This document shows, one piece after another, positions 1-12,904 of a stretch of 64,000 nucleotides of DNA. A program made the position numbers and the translations under genes. The notes under the pieces are model-generated. The model had not been told where the DNA came from. It saw only the letters and a program-made list of their open reading frames with translations, and did not search any database. Within the stretch, counting starts at the first letter, position 1. Each line of letters starts with the position of its first letter. This DNA comes from Chrysoperla carnea (lineage: Eukaryota > Arthropoda > Insecta > Neuroptera > Chrysopidae): the NCBI RefSeq assembly GCF_905475395.1, contig NC_058341.1:31573501-31637500 (forward strand), written 5' to 3'.

Positions 1-2546
1 TTTTTTTTAATTTTTCTCTGGCCGATATCGCGCGAACAAAAAATGAAATCAACTCTGTTGAGATATCGATCGAAGCGTATTAACGGCAGTATGATTCGAT
101 CGAGTTTTTAATTTTTTTGTAACTATTTATTATGCTGGGAACTTATTCGTGTGGACCTCAAGGGTCTCACCACCAGATCCTACCCACAGCTTGTTTTCTT
201 ACCATTTATATATTATTATCATTAATATTTTCATACTTTTTTATCATTATCATTTTCATAGTTTTATCGTCAAGGTCTGTCTCATTTAATGAGTTTTACT
301 TATTACAGGTGCTTTATGAATGTGTTTTTTGTTTTTTATTTTTATTTAGTTGCAATGGTTGATCTTAAAAATGCATACATAGATTGTTTTATTTAAATCA
401 ATCATAAAAATAGTTCGTGGTAAAGTGAGAATTGGAAATTTTAATTCGTTTTAATCAGTGATTATAATTTACCATTTTAAAATATTCATTTAAAAGTGAA
501 ATAGTAAAATATTCTTCAATTGAAACATGTTTAAGTGATGGATTCATTCGTTTTTTCCGGTACCTACTAATTGTATCTGGCGTACATTTTGTCTTTTCAA
601 TTTTTTTCGTTTAATTTGTTACCCAAAATATTAAGACAGATCTTTATGTGACAAATATATCCATCCATCAGGAAAATGGCTTTCTGTGAAACTTTTTCAA
701 ACTGCCCCCGAAATGTTCTGTGGATCGTTTTGATCAAAAGTTCTCACAGTCGCAAAGATTTTTAACGAGTACTTTTCGAGCAAAGCTGCACATATATTAG
801 AATTATAGTATATGACTACCATATGTGGTATGTGTGTATATGTGTATGTGTTTCTGTATAGTTGTATTATGCTGTATTGTCTTGATAGTTAGAAAATTTA
901 AAAATTTTTATGGCCGTGCAAGCTTTTGATTAGAACAATCTGATGATTATTTTGGGAGTGGTTTGAAAAAATTTTACAGAAAACTATTTTCCTAGTCATA
1001 TACTAAAACTAAAATATATGGGCAGCTTTCATAGCCCGAAGCACGAAAACTACTCGCTAAAAATTTTTGAAGCTGTGTGAGCTTTTGATCAGAACGATCC
1101 AAAGAACATTTCGGGGGCGGTTTTCAAAAGTTATACAAAAAGCCATTTTCTTATATCATCGTGCGGGGTCCTTTCGTCCACAAATCGGTTTGTGCAAACT
1201 GCATGCGCGTGTAAATCTTACATTAGCATCTGATCGATGGATAAATTAACTAGGAAAATGGAAATTTCTTAATGATATACTAAAACTATAATATATGCGT
1301 TGCCTTGATCGCCCGTAGCTCGGAAATTACCTACACATTAAAAAAGTTTGTGGCCGTGAGAGCTTTTCATCAGAATCGTGCAAGTTTCTTTATTCAAATT
1401 AATTTCTGTTGAAAGGAATGGATGAAGTTCGTTTTACTAAACACAATAGATTCCAAATGATTATTATAAACAGGTAGATGTTCTAACAAAAATGGAATAC
1501 CCGAACAAGTCATGTACCCGTCTTCCAAGGAATCAGAATGTTTCCCAAGGACCCGGTGATAAGAACATACCCAAACCAATGTTTAATTTTACGTATATAA
1601 AAAAATAATAAAAACAAATATTTATTTTAGGAAATTATTCTTATTATAATATAATTTTAACTAATTCAAAAAAACTTGATTTTGTTGTTAACCCTGAATT
1701 TTTAACACTGCATTTATTTTTTAAATTTAATTTGTATTCCATTACCGCATTGAAAAAGCAATAAAAAACACTATCTTCCCATCAAATAAGGTGAAATTTT
1801 GAATGATTTACTGAAATTTTTGGTACAGCATGTCAACTATACCAATTTTTAGCTTTTAATGCTGAAAAATAAAAATTTTCATATGCGCAAAGGAAAAAGG
1901 GCTATTTCGGAAAAGTCAACAATACCGTTCACAATTTTTTCTACTTTAAATAAAAGTTATTAACGCATTTTCGAAAAAATCGACATTTAAAGGGGTATTA
2001 CGACATTAAAATTCAATGGAATGTATTTATTTAAGCAAAACTGTACACGCACCATTAAATACGTATTATTGTGATGCTATTGTTTTTTTTAGAATCATGA
2101 CAATGAATCATATCAGATATTTATACAAACAAACAATATCTTTCTGACTGATAGATAGAGAGCGATGTGGAAAGTGCGAACGGACGAAAAGTAGTATTCT
2201 CACCGAAAAATAACTGTAAATTTTTTGCTCGGAAACGTATTGGCAAATCATTACTCACATTTAATTAAAAATAATTTTTTTTAAAAGTTCATCAGATTAA
2301 TGCAGAAGCTGTTTAAAGTTAAGGAATACGATAATGGCTATTCTTTCCTACTAATAACATCACTAATTTTTATTTTTTCCTAATCCTATTCTTTATTAAG
2401 TTATTATATAAAAATAAAAATCGACCTTGAGTGCGTAACTTACCTGTGGCCTTTTGTCTAAGCTATTTAATACACGTAATAGAAATACATATAAAGTGTC
2501 TGACCACTATATACATGATTGATCATACAAAAACAAAAATCATATA
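1..2546. other. Noncoding sequence upstream of first SLC22 gene
   Basis: No exon could be supported. Short open frames here (for example 132-362) are low-complexity, T-rich and lack homology. A repeat cluster occupies about 665-1390 and is listed separately. The last few hundred bases before the ATG at 2547 are presumed to hold the promoter and 5' UTR, but I see no unambiguous core element. Confidence 0.6.
665..1390. repeat. Cluster of direct and inverted copies of one repeat unit
   Basis: A unit built around 'GAGCTTTTGATCAGAACGA' and 'CATTTCGGGGGCGG' occurs in + orientation around 890-985 (partial), 985-1160 and, diverged, 1250-1385. It occurs inverted at about 665-805, where the complementary strand reads the same motifs. 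A simple TG-rich stretch (about 820-860) separates the inverted and direct copies. No coding capacity is visible. It is probably a non-autonomous transposon nest or satellite fragment. The family is not identified. Confidence 0.6.
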
Positions 2547-5500
2547 ATGTCTGAGGAAATTATAACAGATTTTGACAGTTTGTTGAATAAATTGAATGGT
2601 TTTGGAAAATATCAAAAGTTTAATTTAATACTAACATGTGTCACAGCCTTTATAACTGGAGTGGCATCACTTGATTTTGTATTTGTTACTGGAATACCAG
2701 ACTACAGGTAATTTTTCATTATTAAAAATTAAGTTTTGAACTAAATATTATGTGATCATTAGGTACGGATTCAAAGATAATTCACGCCCTGTGCAAGAGT
2801 CCAAGCTACCCACTCCATAAAATTAACGAATTTCATACTTCTATTATAACTTAAACGCATTGTTGAGAAAAACACTTAATTTGTGAAGCGAAAGCGCGCT
2901 CTGCTTTTCATTAACAAGTTATGAACATAAATTTTATATGTTATAAATACTCCAGGCGTTTTATTGCGAATGTCAAAAACATCCTTCAATCGATCGACCC
3001 AAAAATTTGTATCTATAATTTCTGATAATCGATTCAATTTTTTTCTTTCTATAAATTAAATTAAAATAAAATTATAGAAATTATTCACATTGGTATTTTA
3101 GAGGACGCTTGTATTACTCTCGATTCTTTCCCAAATAGATTTCAAATTTTTTGAAATCTATGGTCTCATAAATGTTAAATTTATTATTTTCCAGAAGAAG
3201 TCAATTACCTTAAAAAATGATTACAGATGTCGAATACCAGAATGTGATAATGAAAATGTTACTGAATATACACCAAATTGGTTAAAAAATGCTGTTCCCT
3301 ATGAAAATGGCAATCCAAAATATTGTTCACGCTTCGCGTTACAAAATGAAACTATACGTAATACTTCAGATTTATGTCCGGCAGAATTATTTTCAAGGGA
3401 TAATGTTATACAATGCGAATATAATGAATTAATATTTCCAGATGATCATAAGACTATAGTAAATGATGTAAGTTTTAAATAGGAATTACTAGGTCGTCAC
3501 ATTGTCGAGAGAGGTGTCAATCTGGCGCCCTAGTAATTTACTATATAGGTGCTACGTTGCGTTATAAATTGTATGCAGTTAGTTACCTTTCAGATATTTG
3601 TTTCCTTACTGAACTTTCCTTATTGAGAGTGATTGCGCTGCGGTAAATGTCCGCTAGTAAAGCAATCAAATTTCCGTCTGACAAATTTAAATTACATTAC
3701 CTAATTATAAAAGTAAATTATATTAAAATTACACAGCCAAAATGATTCGAATTTTTTTTTTAATTGTCAGAATAATTTCTGGAGCAGATTTTTTTGAATT
3801 ATTAGAATATGAACTGTCAGGCAATTTTAATTTACATTGCTAAAAGCTTAAGATTAACAACGATTTAAAAAAAAAATTATATTTTCGCAGCTTTGTTTCG
3901 AAAATAAACCCTAATAAACCCACTAAACACAATTGGTCCCAAATGCCGGCGAGATTTATCTTTACCTAAGGTCAATAAGGAAAGAAATTTCAAAAATCCA
4001 GTTGTGCCTTAAAATCAGTTTTTTCGTGATCTAATACCACTAGATTTATCCATGACGCTACATGAAAAGCTTTAAAATGGTAGAATTATATATTCTTTGC
4101 AAATGTTAAGGTGGAATACTGTTCTTGGTTGGGGATGTTTAAATTTGTTTACATATCCAGGCACTATGTCTGTTTTTCTGTTTTACACTTAATTTTTTTT
4201 TATTTTGTATTTGTTTTAACTTAAACCTTTTCTTTGTTAACAGTTCGAGATTTACTGTGAAGATAATCAATGGAAATTATCAATGGTTGGAACATTTAGT
4301 TCTCTTGGTGTAATCTTAGGGGGTCCAATTTGTGGCTTTATATCAGATAGGTGAGTTTTATTATGTTATAAAATTCAAAATTAGTTTTTTTCTCACATTA
4401 TGAGGATTTTAAATAACCAAAGCATTTGAATGAGCTTCAAAAAAGTTTTCATCATGAAGAAAAAATATCACAGATTCTGTTTATGCAAAAAAAACATTAC
4501 CCTACGGCTCTTTTCAAAGAAAATATAGACTTTAGTTTTTGACACTTTTTTTCGTAGAGCATTTTATTACATTTACGTCATACAATTTGCCTAGTTTACG
4601 ATATTTTAGAGCATTTTCTGGTGGGCTACAGACTACCTTAATTATATATATAACTTTTATTTTTTAAAGATATGGGCGGCATAAAATCTTAGTCATAAGT
4701 GGTGTCTTAACTTCAATATTTGGCATAGCTAAATCATTTTCAACGATAATCGAAGAATATATAGTTTTGGATGTGATGAATACAATTGTTAGCTACACAC
4801 TATACAGTACAGCTTTTATTTTGGGCATTGAATTAGTAGGACCATCCCATCGACTATTAGCTGCAACAGCCAATAATATATGCCTAGCAAGTGGTGGAAT
4901 ATTTCTTGGTCTAGCTGCTTGGAATATTAATTCCTGGCGTACATTACTACGAGTTTTATATGCTCCTGCCATAATAATTTTTTTTTATTGGTGGCTTATG
5001 TGTGAATCAATAAAATGGTTAATTTCAAAAAATAAATTTGATGAAATACGTAAGATTCTTGGGAAAATATCAAAAGTTAATAATCGTCCACTGCCAGAGA
5101 ATTATGAAGCGTTTCTAAAGGTAAACTATTATCATTTGACCAAAAAATACAGAGTGTAAGAAAGCGATCACTTTCCATAATCAAAATTTCCATAATGAAA
5201 GATTTGCATTTTTTTCGGGATAACTGTTTTTTTAATTAAAACAAATATTATTGTGGGCTGCCAGATATAAGTAAATCTAAACATATAAAATGCTTTGCCC
5301 TGTCCTGAATGAATGATCTATTGACTGACTGACTGACGAATCAACGCTGATCGTAGAGACATGAAACTTAGAGGGTGTGCTCTTTGTATGATGTTGGCAT
5401 CAGATAAGAAAGAGTTTTCAGATGTTCTATCCCTAAAGGGATGAAACAGGAGATGAAAGTTTGTATAAAAATCCATCATCATCGTCATTTTTGAGTCCAC

Positions 5501-7344
5501 TACTTAACCAAACAAGTAACAGGGGCTGTATTTTTCTAGATTTAGATATTGTAGTAGAGATCCAAACAATCATGTTCTTTTCCACCCAGCCAGTGCCCTA
5601 TATTGGCTCTAACGATATTGTTTATAGATTAAATCTCTTCAAAATGACTACATTGCGACTTATCCAAATCAGCCTTGTGCAAGTACTTTCCTCGCTCTTC
5701 AGTTTGCAGTTTGCAAGGTGAATGTTTATGTATGTATGTTTGCGGTTTTTTTTTGAAACTTCCTGGAATTCCTTGACTTCCTTGTGACACTGCAGTTTTC
5801 AAGCAGTCGAAATTATAACCCTATATATCTAGATTCTGAGAATTAGACTCCAATAATGTCTACTTTTCCTTCAACTCTAAATCCATTAGTGTTTTATAAA
5901 CCAAAGCATCTTTCAACTTGGACAAGTTTTCTTCCAGTTTCTATCTACCTCTTGGAAAATTAAAAAAAATCAGAATCTGCATTACCGTAATAAATACTTT
6001 TAACTATTTTTATGTTTTTCAGAATGAAGAGAATCAAACTGAGACCGAAATAAGTATAAAAAATGTATTTAAAAACCGTACATTATGTTTACGATTTATA
6101 AATTGTTGTATTTTATTTTTGGGTAATAATATTGTTTACTTTGGATTATCTTTATATTCAGTTGCATTGACTGGACATAAATACATGAATTTTATTATAA
6201 TTGAATTTGTGGAAATCCCCGGTAATATATTATGTGCGATTATTTTAAATCGTTATAGTAGACGTTTAACATTGCGTATATCTTATCTTCTCACTGGAAT
6301 TTGTTGCATCCTGCTCTACTTTATTACCGAAGGTATTAAAAATTTTAATAAGACTCAAAGTACGCATTTTTTTTATTGCTCACATTGCTTAATATCTTCC
6401 TTGGAACCAATATATTAACTCGAAAAATATATCCATTTAAATATTAGTTGCTGAATAGATAAAGAAGTTAGTCGAAGTCAAGAAGTCTTCTAGTTAGTGT
6501 AAATCTAGCAATATCTTTCTCAATCTAAGGTCAAGGCATATCTGTCAGTCCTTTAAATGCCTTTTATTAGATAGTATTTAATAATCAGTCCATTAAATAA
6601 TCCCCTAAAAAAAATTGATACACTTTCAGAAGCTCAGCCTGTGTTAATTGTAGAAGAAATATGAAATTAGTATCAATTATCTTAAACAGTGCGTACTCTT
6701 TGGCAGTTTTAATTAACATAATTTTTATTAAGTAAATTATTATTCTTAATATATTGCTTTTTTCTAGGAGATACTATTAAGATAATAATTTATACGATAG
6801 GAAAACTTATGGCTACAATTGCATCGAATACAATGTACGTATTTACAACTGAGTTATTTCCAACTACAGTTAGGCATTCAACATTGAATATATGTTATGC
6901 AGTTGGAGGTATTGGTAGCATGCTAGCACCTCAAACACCGTTATTAGTAAGTAAAAACGTATTACTACAGTCATTTAAAAAAAATTTATTGAATCAGCCT
7001 CTATCAAAAATACAATCAAGCTGAAAAAAAAAGTAGTTGATGGGTAGAGTCCCTGCAAAATTGCCGAAACATAAAAATTTTGAGCCTTATCTGCCCTGAA
7101 GTCAATCAATATACAAGACAAGAATTTCTCTATAAAAAAGTGAATTCCTACTTGATTTTCATTTTGTTCTTTATTTTTACAGGCACTAATTTGGACTCCG
7201 TTAACAGTAATCACATTAGGTTCCTTTTCATTACTCGCAAGTGTGCTGACAATATTTTTTCCAGAAACGTATAATAAAGAATTACCAGACACAATTGCAG
7301 AATCTGAACACATATCTAAAACTTCAACTGTTACAAAATTATAA
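2547..7344 (+). CDS. SLC22-type organic cation transporter, copy A
   Basis: Seven exons: 2547-2707, 3227-3467, 4244-4350, 4670-5120, 6023-6332, 6768-6946 and 7183-7344, all with GT-AG introns and agreeing phases, giving about 536 residues. This is typical of SLC22 major-facilitator transporters, which move organic cations and related solutes across the plasma membrane. Visible marks are the N-terminal DFDSLLNKLNGFGKYQK, a long Cys-rich extracellular loop with N-glycosylation sequons (about residues 54-140), the MFS loop motif SDRYGRHK near 168-175, the family motif ESIKWL near 282, ELFPTTVRHS near 452 and FFPETYNKELPDTI near 507-520. It is the upstream member of a tandem pair. Compared with copy B it lacks one intron within the region of exon 4. 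The substrate cannot be told from sequence. The start is the first ATG in frame, preceded by AT-rich sequence. Confidence 0.9.
5260..5480. repeat. Dispersed-repeat-like patch with GACT tandem
   Basis: In intron 4 of transporter A, a run of GACT repeats at about 5320-5336 sits inside a patch of less AT-rich sequence ('GCTTTGCCCTGTCCTGAATG' and 'GAGACATGAAACTTAGAGGG'). This resembles the tails of dispersed insect repeats. No ends or target duplication were found, so the family is unassigned. Confidence 0.35.
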
Positions 7345-8639
7345 ATAAAAATTTTATACCAATTTATTATCTGTACTTAATTAAATATCCTCTACCAATC
7401 AAGATAAATTATCGTTTCCTTTATTCGAAGTTTAAACAGAACCCTCCTGTTTCACTGCACTCTGAAAAATCAATCTTTGCGGCCGACGTTCTATTCTACG
7501 CGCGCATTAAGTACCAGATTCGACGACAAAATGATTGATTTGCAATGGGATTTTTGATATTTCTAGATCCTAATTTATGAAGTACATTCTTATGTCTCTT
7601 CTATTGCTTTTATTGGTTTTATTAAACATTGAAAGAAATTCGATTTGCCAACTATCAAAATACGTAAACTGAGACGAAATGCGGCAGTGACATTCTATCT
7701 ATGCGCGAGTACTACTCCAGTAAATGAAAACTTCAGTGAAATTTATAAAATACAGTAATAAATTTTATATGCAAAAGGCACTAAAAATTATAAAATAAAT
7801 TTTATGAGTATTTTAGAATAAATCTAAGAACGATGATATAAATATTAAAATAGTTATTTGTATTTTATTTTTACGATTTACGATACATTTTTATTTTTAT
7901 TATTTATAATAATTAATTTTATTTATTTTACCGGATCAAATCAGAAATTATGAATTCCTGACCAAAAATCCTTAGGCGTTTTTCAACCAGACGCATCTTC
8001 AACGTTTAATCAGAAATTATGAATTCCTGACCAAAAATCCTTAGGCGTTTTTCAACCAGACGCATCTTCAACGTTTAAGGTCTCGTTAATTATCGTTTTT
8101 AATTTTACCGATTTTCTTGACTAATATTAAGAAAACTTGATTTTTTATAATAAGAAAAGTTGAAGGAAATAAATTTTCCTATAATTTATCACACAGCTAT
8201 TTTTCGGTAAGTTTAATACTTTTTCGGTAAGAAATTTCTCGCAAAAAAGGTCTAAGTATAAATATTATAGTTAACCTTATTTCCTACAACTTTATTTAAT
8301 ATAAAAATTTACATTTGCCTAGTTCCTTTCGTAGCTACAGCCGCTACAAATTTCAAGTTTCATTTTGAATTTGTGACAAATTCATTGGACTTACTAAAAC
8401 TTTTCTCATGTGTTTTATTTATTCAGGGCAAAATAAATCCAGTGATAATTTTCAGAAAATTTCACATAAATAATAATAATGCATTACTAATAATTGTTTG
8501 AAAAAACATTTTGAAAATTTAAATACCAGTTCTTATTGTATGAATTTATTAGTTTTCTGTTCAACTAAAAATTTATTTGGCAGTTAATATAAATATTTAT
8601 TTTATGTTGTTATATAAAAATTATTATTTATATTTTACA
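7345..8639. other. Intergenic stretch after transporter A
   Basis: Very AT-rich. AATAAA-like sequence lies at the stop codon of transporter A and probably serves polyadenylation. Apart from the 69-bp tandem duplication at 7939-8076, nothing is recognised. Confidence 0.6.
7939..8076. repeat. Perfect 69-bp tandem duplication
   Basis: The sequence starting AATCAGAAATTATGAATTCC at 7939-8007 is repeated without a visible change at 8008-8076. Two copies only, with no coding content. The identity of the copies suggests a recent slippage or duplication event. Confidence 0.9.
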
Positions 8640-9045
8640 CATTAGGAAAATTTATGGCCACAATTGTTATTTATATTTTTACAACCGAATCATTTCCAAC
8701 ATATGTTATTAAACATTCAATAGATACTATCTATATGCAATTGGAACGATTAATGGTTATTTAAAAAATTATATACTCCAATCGTGCCACTTTCCAAATT
8801 TTGCACAAAATAATTTATTTTTCTATATTAATAACATCAAACAGTGGTCAAATAGTAGCTTCAACTGTCCAAAAAGTACTGGTTTTGTTTTTAAATCATA
8901 GAAAGAAATAAATAATATATGACCCTTAATGTATACATAAATTTTTACATTAATTGTCATATATTTGAACACCACCATCTGTTATTACAATTATATTTCC
9001 GAAGAAATATTTCAGACCACAGATATTAGCAAATTAACATGTCTG
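8640..9045 (+). pseudogene. Relic of a third SLC22 transporter (last two exons)
   Basis: Bases 8645-8760 align by eye with exon 6 of transporter A: the peptide reads GKFMATIVIYIFTTESFPT, where copy A has GKLMATIASNTMYVFTTELFPT, and then degrades. About 200 bases on, 8960-9040 resembles the final exon (ATTTGAACACCACC against ATTTGGACTCCG, followed by a region resembling the PET/LPDTI segment). Exon order and spacing are kept, so this is a decayed gene duplicate, not a processed copy. The frame drifts and no upstream exons were found. It sits between the two intact paralogs. Confidence 0.65.
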
Positions 9046-10965
9046 CTGGTTTTTTCTTGCAAGTGTGTTGAGAGAAAAATAAAAGTCAAAATAATAGAAA
9101 CTTAATTATTTTTAGTATATGTCTAAAAATTATTATATAAAACAAAAAAAAATAAATTTAAGTTTTTTAAAATTATATAAGCCTTTTATTCCGAATCACA
9201 TATGCTAATTTGCAGCCTGCAAATAAAAGTTTGGCTCAATTAGAACTCGTCATTTTCACTGCATACGTATAAAACAGACAACAAACCATAAGTTTATTTA
9301 TTCATTCTGTCACATTAGTTAATTTATTTACAGTTATGAATAAGAAGTTGCCTACACAAAGAAAATGTACATGTGTATATTCTTTTTATTTTGTAGTATT
9401 TTATTCATTTTTTCTATTATATTTCCCATTTATATGAACTTTTTCGAGAGCTGAAAAAGGAAAAATAAAATATTTTCGAAAAGCCCCGTCATAATACCTA
9501 GTTGGTATTATATTGGTAGAATATATATTTTAATGAGTATTCCAAATATAAAAATAAAGATAATTATTGAAAATATATGTTTCAGGAAGACAATCGTTAA
9601 TTTGTAATTTATGTATTGTAAACTTAATATTGTGTGAAGTATAAATAGAAATTTACAAATTTAACAATCATTTTATTGACATATAACAATGAGTGAATAT
9701 GTTTTAAGCGCAGCGCCCACAAATAAAAAATTTATTCATTTTTTTTTCCACAGAAAAATAAAATATCATGTATTTTTTAATTATTTTAAACTTAAAAATC
9801 CAATTGAGAAAGTTGATTTTGTACCTCAATTCTTTAAAATTAATTATAAAATGATCGGATTTACTTTGATGCCATTTACTTAATGTATTTGGATCCGAAA
9901 AATTAAATAATCCCTATTGTACTGACTTCGTCAAGACATTTTATTGATACAATTAAATTAACTTTTCCTAGAAATATTTTTCTAAAAAATGAGTAAGGTA
10001 AACATTGGTAAAGCTGTAAAATAAAAGCCCATCATTTTTTAAAGTTATATTTTTACCATCTTAAAATATATACAAAAACATTTTAGAAAATTACCTAAAT
10101 TGAATTTTTAAGTAAATTGTATTTTGAATTCTAGTGAATTTACTGAAAAAAAAGTATCGGAAAGGAAAGAACGGAACTCACAATGGATGCTTAAAATTTT
10201 GCGAATGTCCTTTTATGGGCGTCATCTATCATCGTACGAGAGTTATTTTTTTAACTCAGTTAAAAGTTCATTTTCTTGAATGCTTTTTTTAAGTTGTTAA
10301 AAAAAATTTACTTACTTTAGTTAAAAATACAATTTACAATTGACATAAAAAAAACAATTTATTTAATCTTATTATTTCTATATTTCTAAATTATTTTAAA
10401 ATATGGAAAAAATAATTTGAGAAAAATAATTTGGAAAAATGGATTTTTTTATTTTTTTTGCAACATTTTCAAAAATCGCACACTTCTCTACCATACTCAT
10501 GTAACTAAACATTATTTACATAAACTATTAAATTTATACAAAGATAAACAGACTAAACCAGAAATATATTAAAATCCATTTAATTATTTGTTTTACCTTT
10601 GCATTATGCTTAATGAATGTATGAAATCAAGGTTACTGGCACAAGAAAAAAACTATTAATGAAATGACTCAATAAATAGTTCAATAAAAATATTGAAATT
10701 CCATTCAATATTTTCATTTAACTATCATTTATAAAATTAACACAATATAAATAACATACCTAATTATAAACATAATATTCCAGTTACAAGAATTTTGTTT
10801 GTGTTTGAAATTTAAAATTTTCTCATTAGATATTTCTTAGCAATTAGTATTTACGAAATAACGCTCAATGTTAATGATAATAAATTGAATAATTATTACA
10901 GTGTTTTTTTAAGTAATTTTTTAATTTACTAGCAGCAGATTTTTAATAACAGCACATTAAGAGTT
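9046..10965. other. Intergenic AT-rich stretch
   Basis: No exon, RNA gene or clear repeat could be supported. The short frame starting at 9689 is Lys/Phe-rich AT noise without splice context. Confidence 0.55.
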
Positions 10966-11003
10966 CTCATTTATTATCTTCGATAATATTTATAAGGCGT
11001 ATT
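10966..11003 (+). repeat. Solo end of the hammerhead-like repeat family
   Basis: About 35 bases containing GAGTTCTCATTTATTATC and TTCGATAATATTTAT are identical to the right end of the element at 17695-17953 and inverted relative to the end at about 14103-14135. No internal part follows. Confidence 0.6.
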
Positions 11004-11031
11004 AACTTTATAAAATACCAGTGCTCTACAA

Positions 11032-11318
11032 CAGGCATGGTCGAGTAATTTTATATCGAAGTCACCATTGTTATAATATTATTGTGTGCCATAAACTTTA
11101 TTGTGTGTCTCTTTACCTAAGTCCGCATTTCTCATAGGGGAGGAAGCGAGACGGGTATACGACTCTTCTACCTATTTCAGTTTCTCTAATAGTAATGAGA
11201 TAGAAAAAAATATTGTTTCTCTGTCTTACTAGTATTTTTGTTACAGAAGTATCAAAAATTACGTTAATTAGTTACAGAAGTCTGAGGGACTTCTCTAAGC
11301 CACGTTTGTCCATGCCTG
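11032..11318. mobile_element. hAT-type MITE
   Basis: A 287-bp non-coding element starts CAGGCATGG and ends CCATGCCTG, a terminal inverted repeat. It is flanked on both sides by the identical 8-mer CTCTACAA (11024-11031 and 11319-11326). An 8-bp target duplication with short CA-starting inverted ends is the signature of hAT transposons. The interior has no transposase, so it would need one supplied elsewhere in the genome. Confidence 0.85.
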
Positions 11319-12904
11319 CTCTACAATCATTAGTAAGCCAGAATATAGGAATCTTGCGCGTAGGTAGTTGGAAATTATTGTTCTCTACCCGGAACTTCTC
11401 AATAGTACGAAGCATTTCACTAAGCCTACTAAATAATAATTAAATTTCAATTTTTTCCCCAATTTCTTAGGTCAATTTTGTAATACATACTTTTCCTCAT
11501 TACTGCGAAGCGTTTTTATATTTGAACTTAAAATGCCTTTTAAACGATTAAGAATTTTTACTGTAACATATACACATCATTATAAATGATATAAAGTGTA
11601 AAGTAAAATTCCCGCTAATCAGATTTGAACAATCTACTCATATTTACGTCTGCAAAATAAAATACACGGTCAACCAAGTGAGCCGCAACCCATATGATAA
11701 TACTGAATTTTAATACATGTTCATAATTCATCATTACTATCCCGGCAAAGGAGATACTTTCTATAAGAGATCGTTATTCATTGTATAATTAATCAATCAA
11801 GTAATTAATCAATCATTTTTCTCCGAAACTTATTAAATATTTTTATATCCATTAGCATTACTGTAATTTTACTTCTGTAAACCTATTTGCTCCAGCCAAA
11901 TTTATCGCTCTGAATACATCTTGAATTGTTTGTTCCATTCGAAGATGAAGATGAAATTATTAGAAAAACAAAAGAAAAAAACATATGCCAACCTTGTCTT
12001 TTTTTTAGCTCCTTTAGAATCGATTTTCATATAAGGCGTCTTGTATGATAAAAATATGAAGAGTAAAATCTAGTACAGACAAAGCATCTATTGTTTGAAA
12101 CTTACAAGAACCTGACGAGCACAGCACACTATAAAACACTTAAGGAGTTAACTCCAGTCGTACGTCAGAGCTGACACACACAATTTTTTCCAATTTTCTT
12201 CATTTTTTAGCCTTTCCTTCCCTCGAATTTTCTAATACAAAACGGATTCAAAAGTTTCTCTGTTTTTCTTAAAAATGAAGAATAAAACTAGCCTACTTTC
12301 GGAATTTTTACGTTTTAGAAAATTGTGTTAATTGATGACCATTATAGTATTACATAAAAGAGGAAGTTTTTGTAAAAATTTGTGTAAAATATTTTAAGTG
12401 TAGTTACTTTATTGAATAAATATTTTTCTTCAATTAATACAAATTAGATATGAAATACTATATTGAGTAATAATAGCTCATGCAAATCAAAACTAATTAT
12501 CTAGTAGTAAAATATGTTTATTTGCTAGTAAATATTATTAAGAAATAGCCTAATAATAATTTAATAAATAGCCTAATAAATTTTTAATATGGCGTTAATC
12601 GATTAATCGATAGATATACAAAGCAATTATTCAGTCTTATAATAGTGTGTTCTGGTATGTAGTTGCGGAGTAATGGGGAGAAAGTAATTGGCTAACTACT
12701 CCGTCGCATGCCATCAAAAAATGTACTCATTCGATAAACTTCAACCACCATGTTAAAATGGTGCTCTAGAGGGATGCTATACAGCTCTTAGAATCTAGGG
12801 GATCTAGGGCGTATTGGAGAAGGCATGTTCTTGATAGTTTCATTTTTCAAGATCCTAATAAGCAAATATATCATAAACAACATTATCGTTAGCGTTATTT
12901 AAAA
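11319..12904. other. Intergenic stretch
   Basis: AT-rich, with no supported gene. A slightly GC-richer segment around 12650-12840 may be a repeat fragment of unknown family. Confidence 0.5.

Noticed and set aside
132-362. 76-codon hydrophobic frame near the window start
   Set aside because: Phe/Ile/Leu-rich output of T-rich DNA; no splice sites, homology or coding-like composition.
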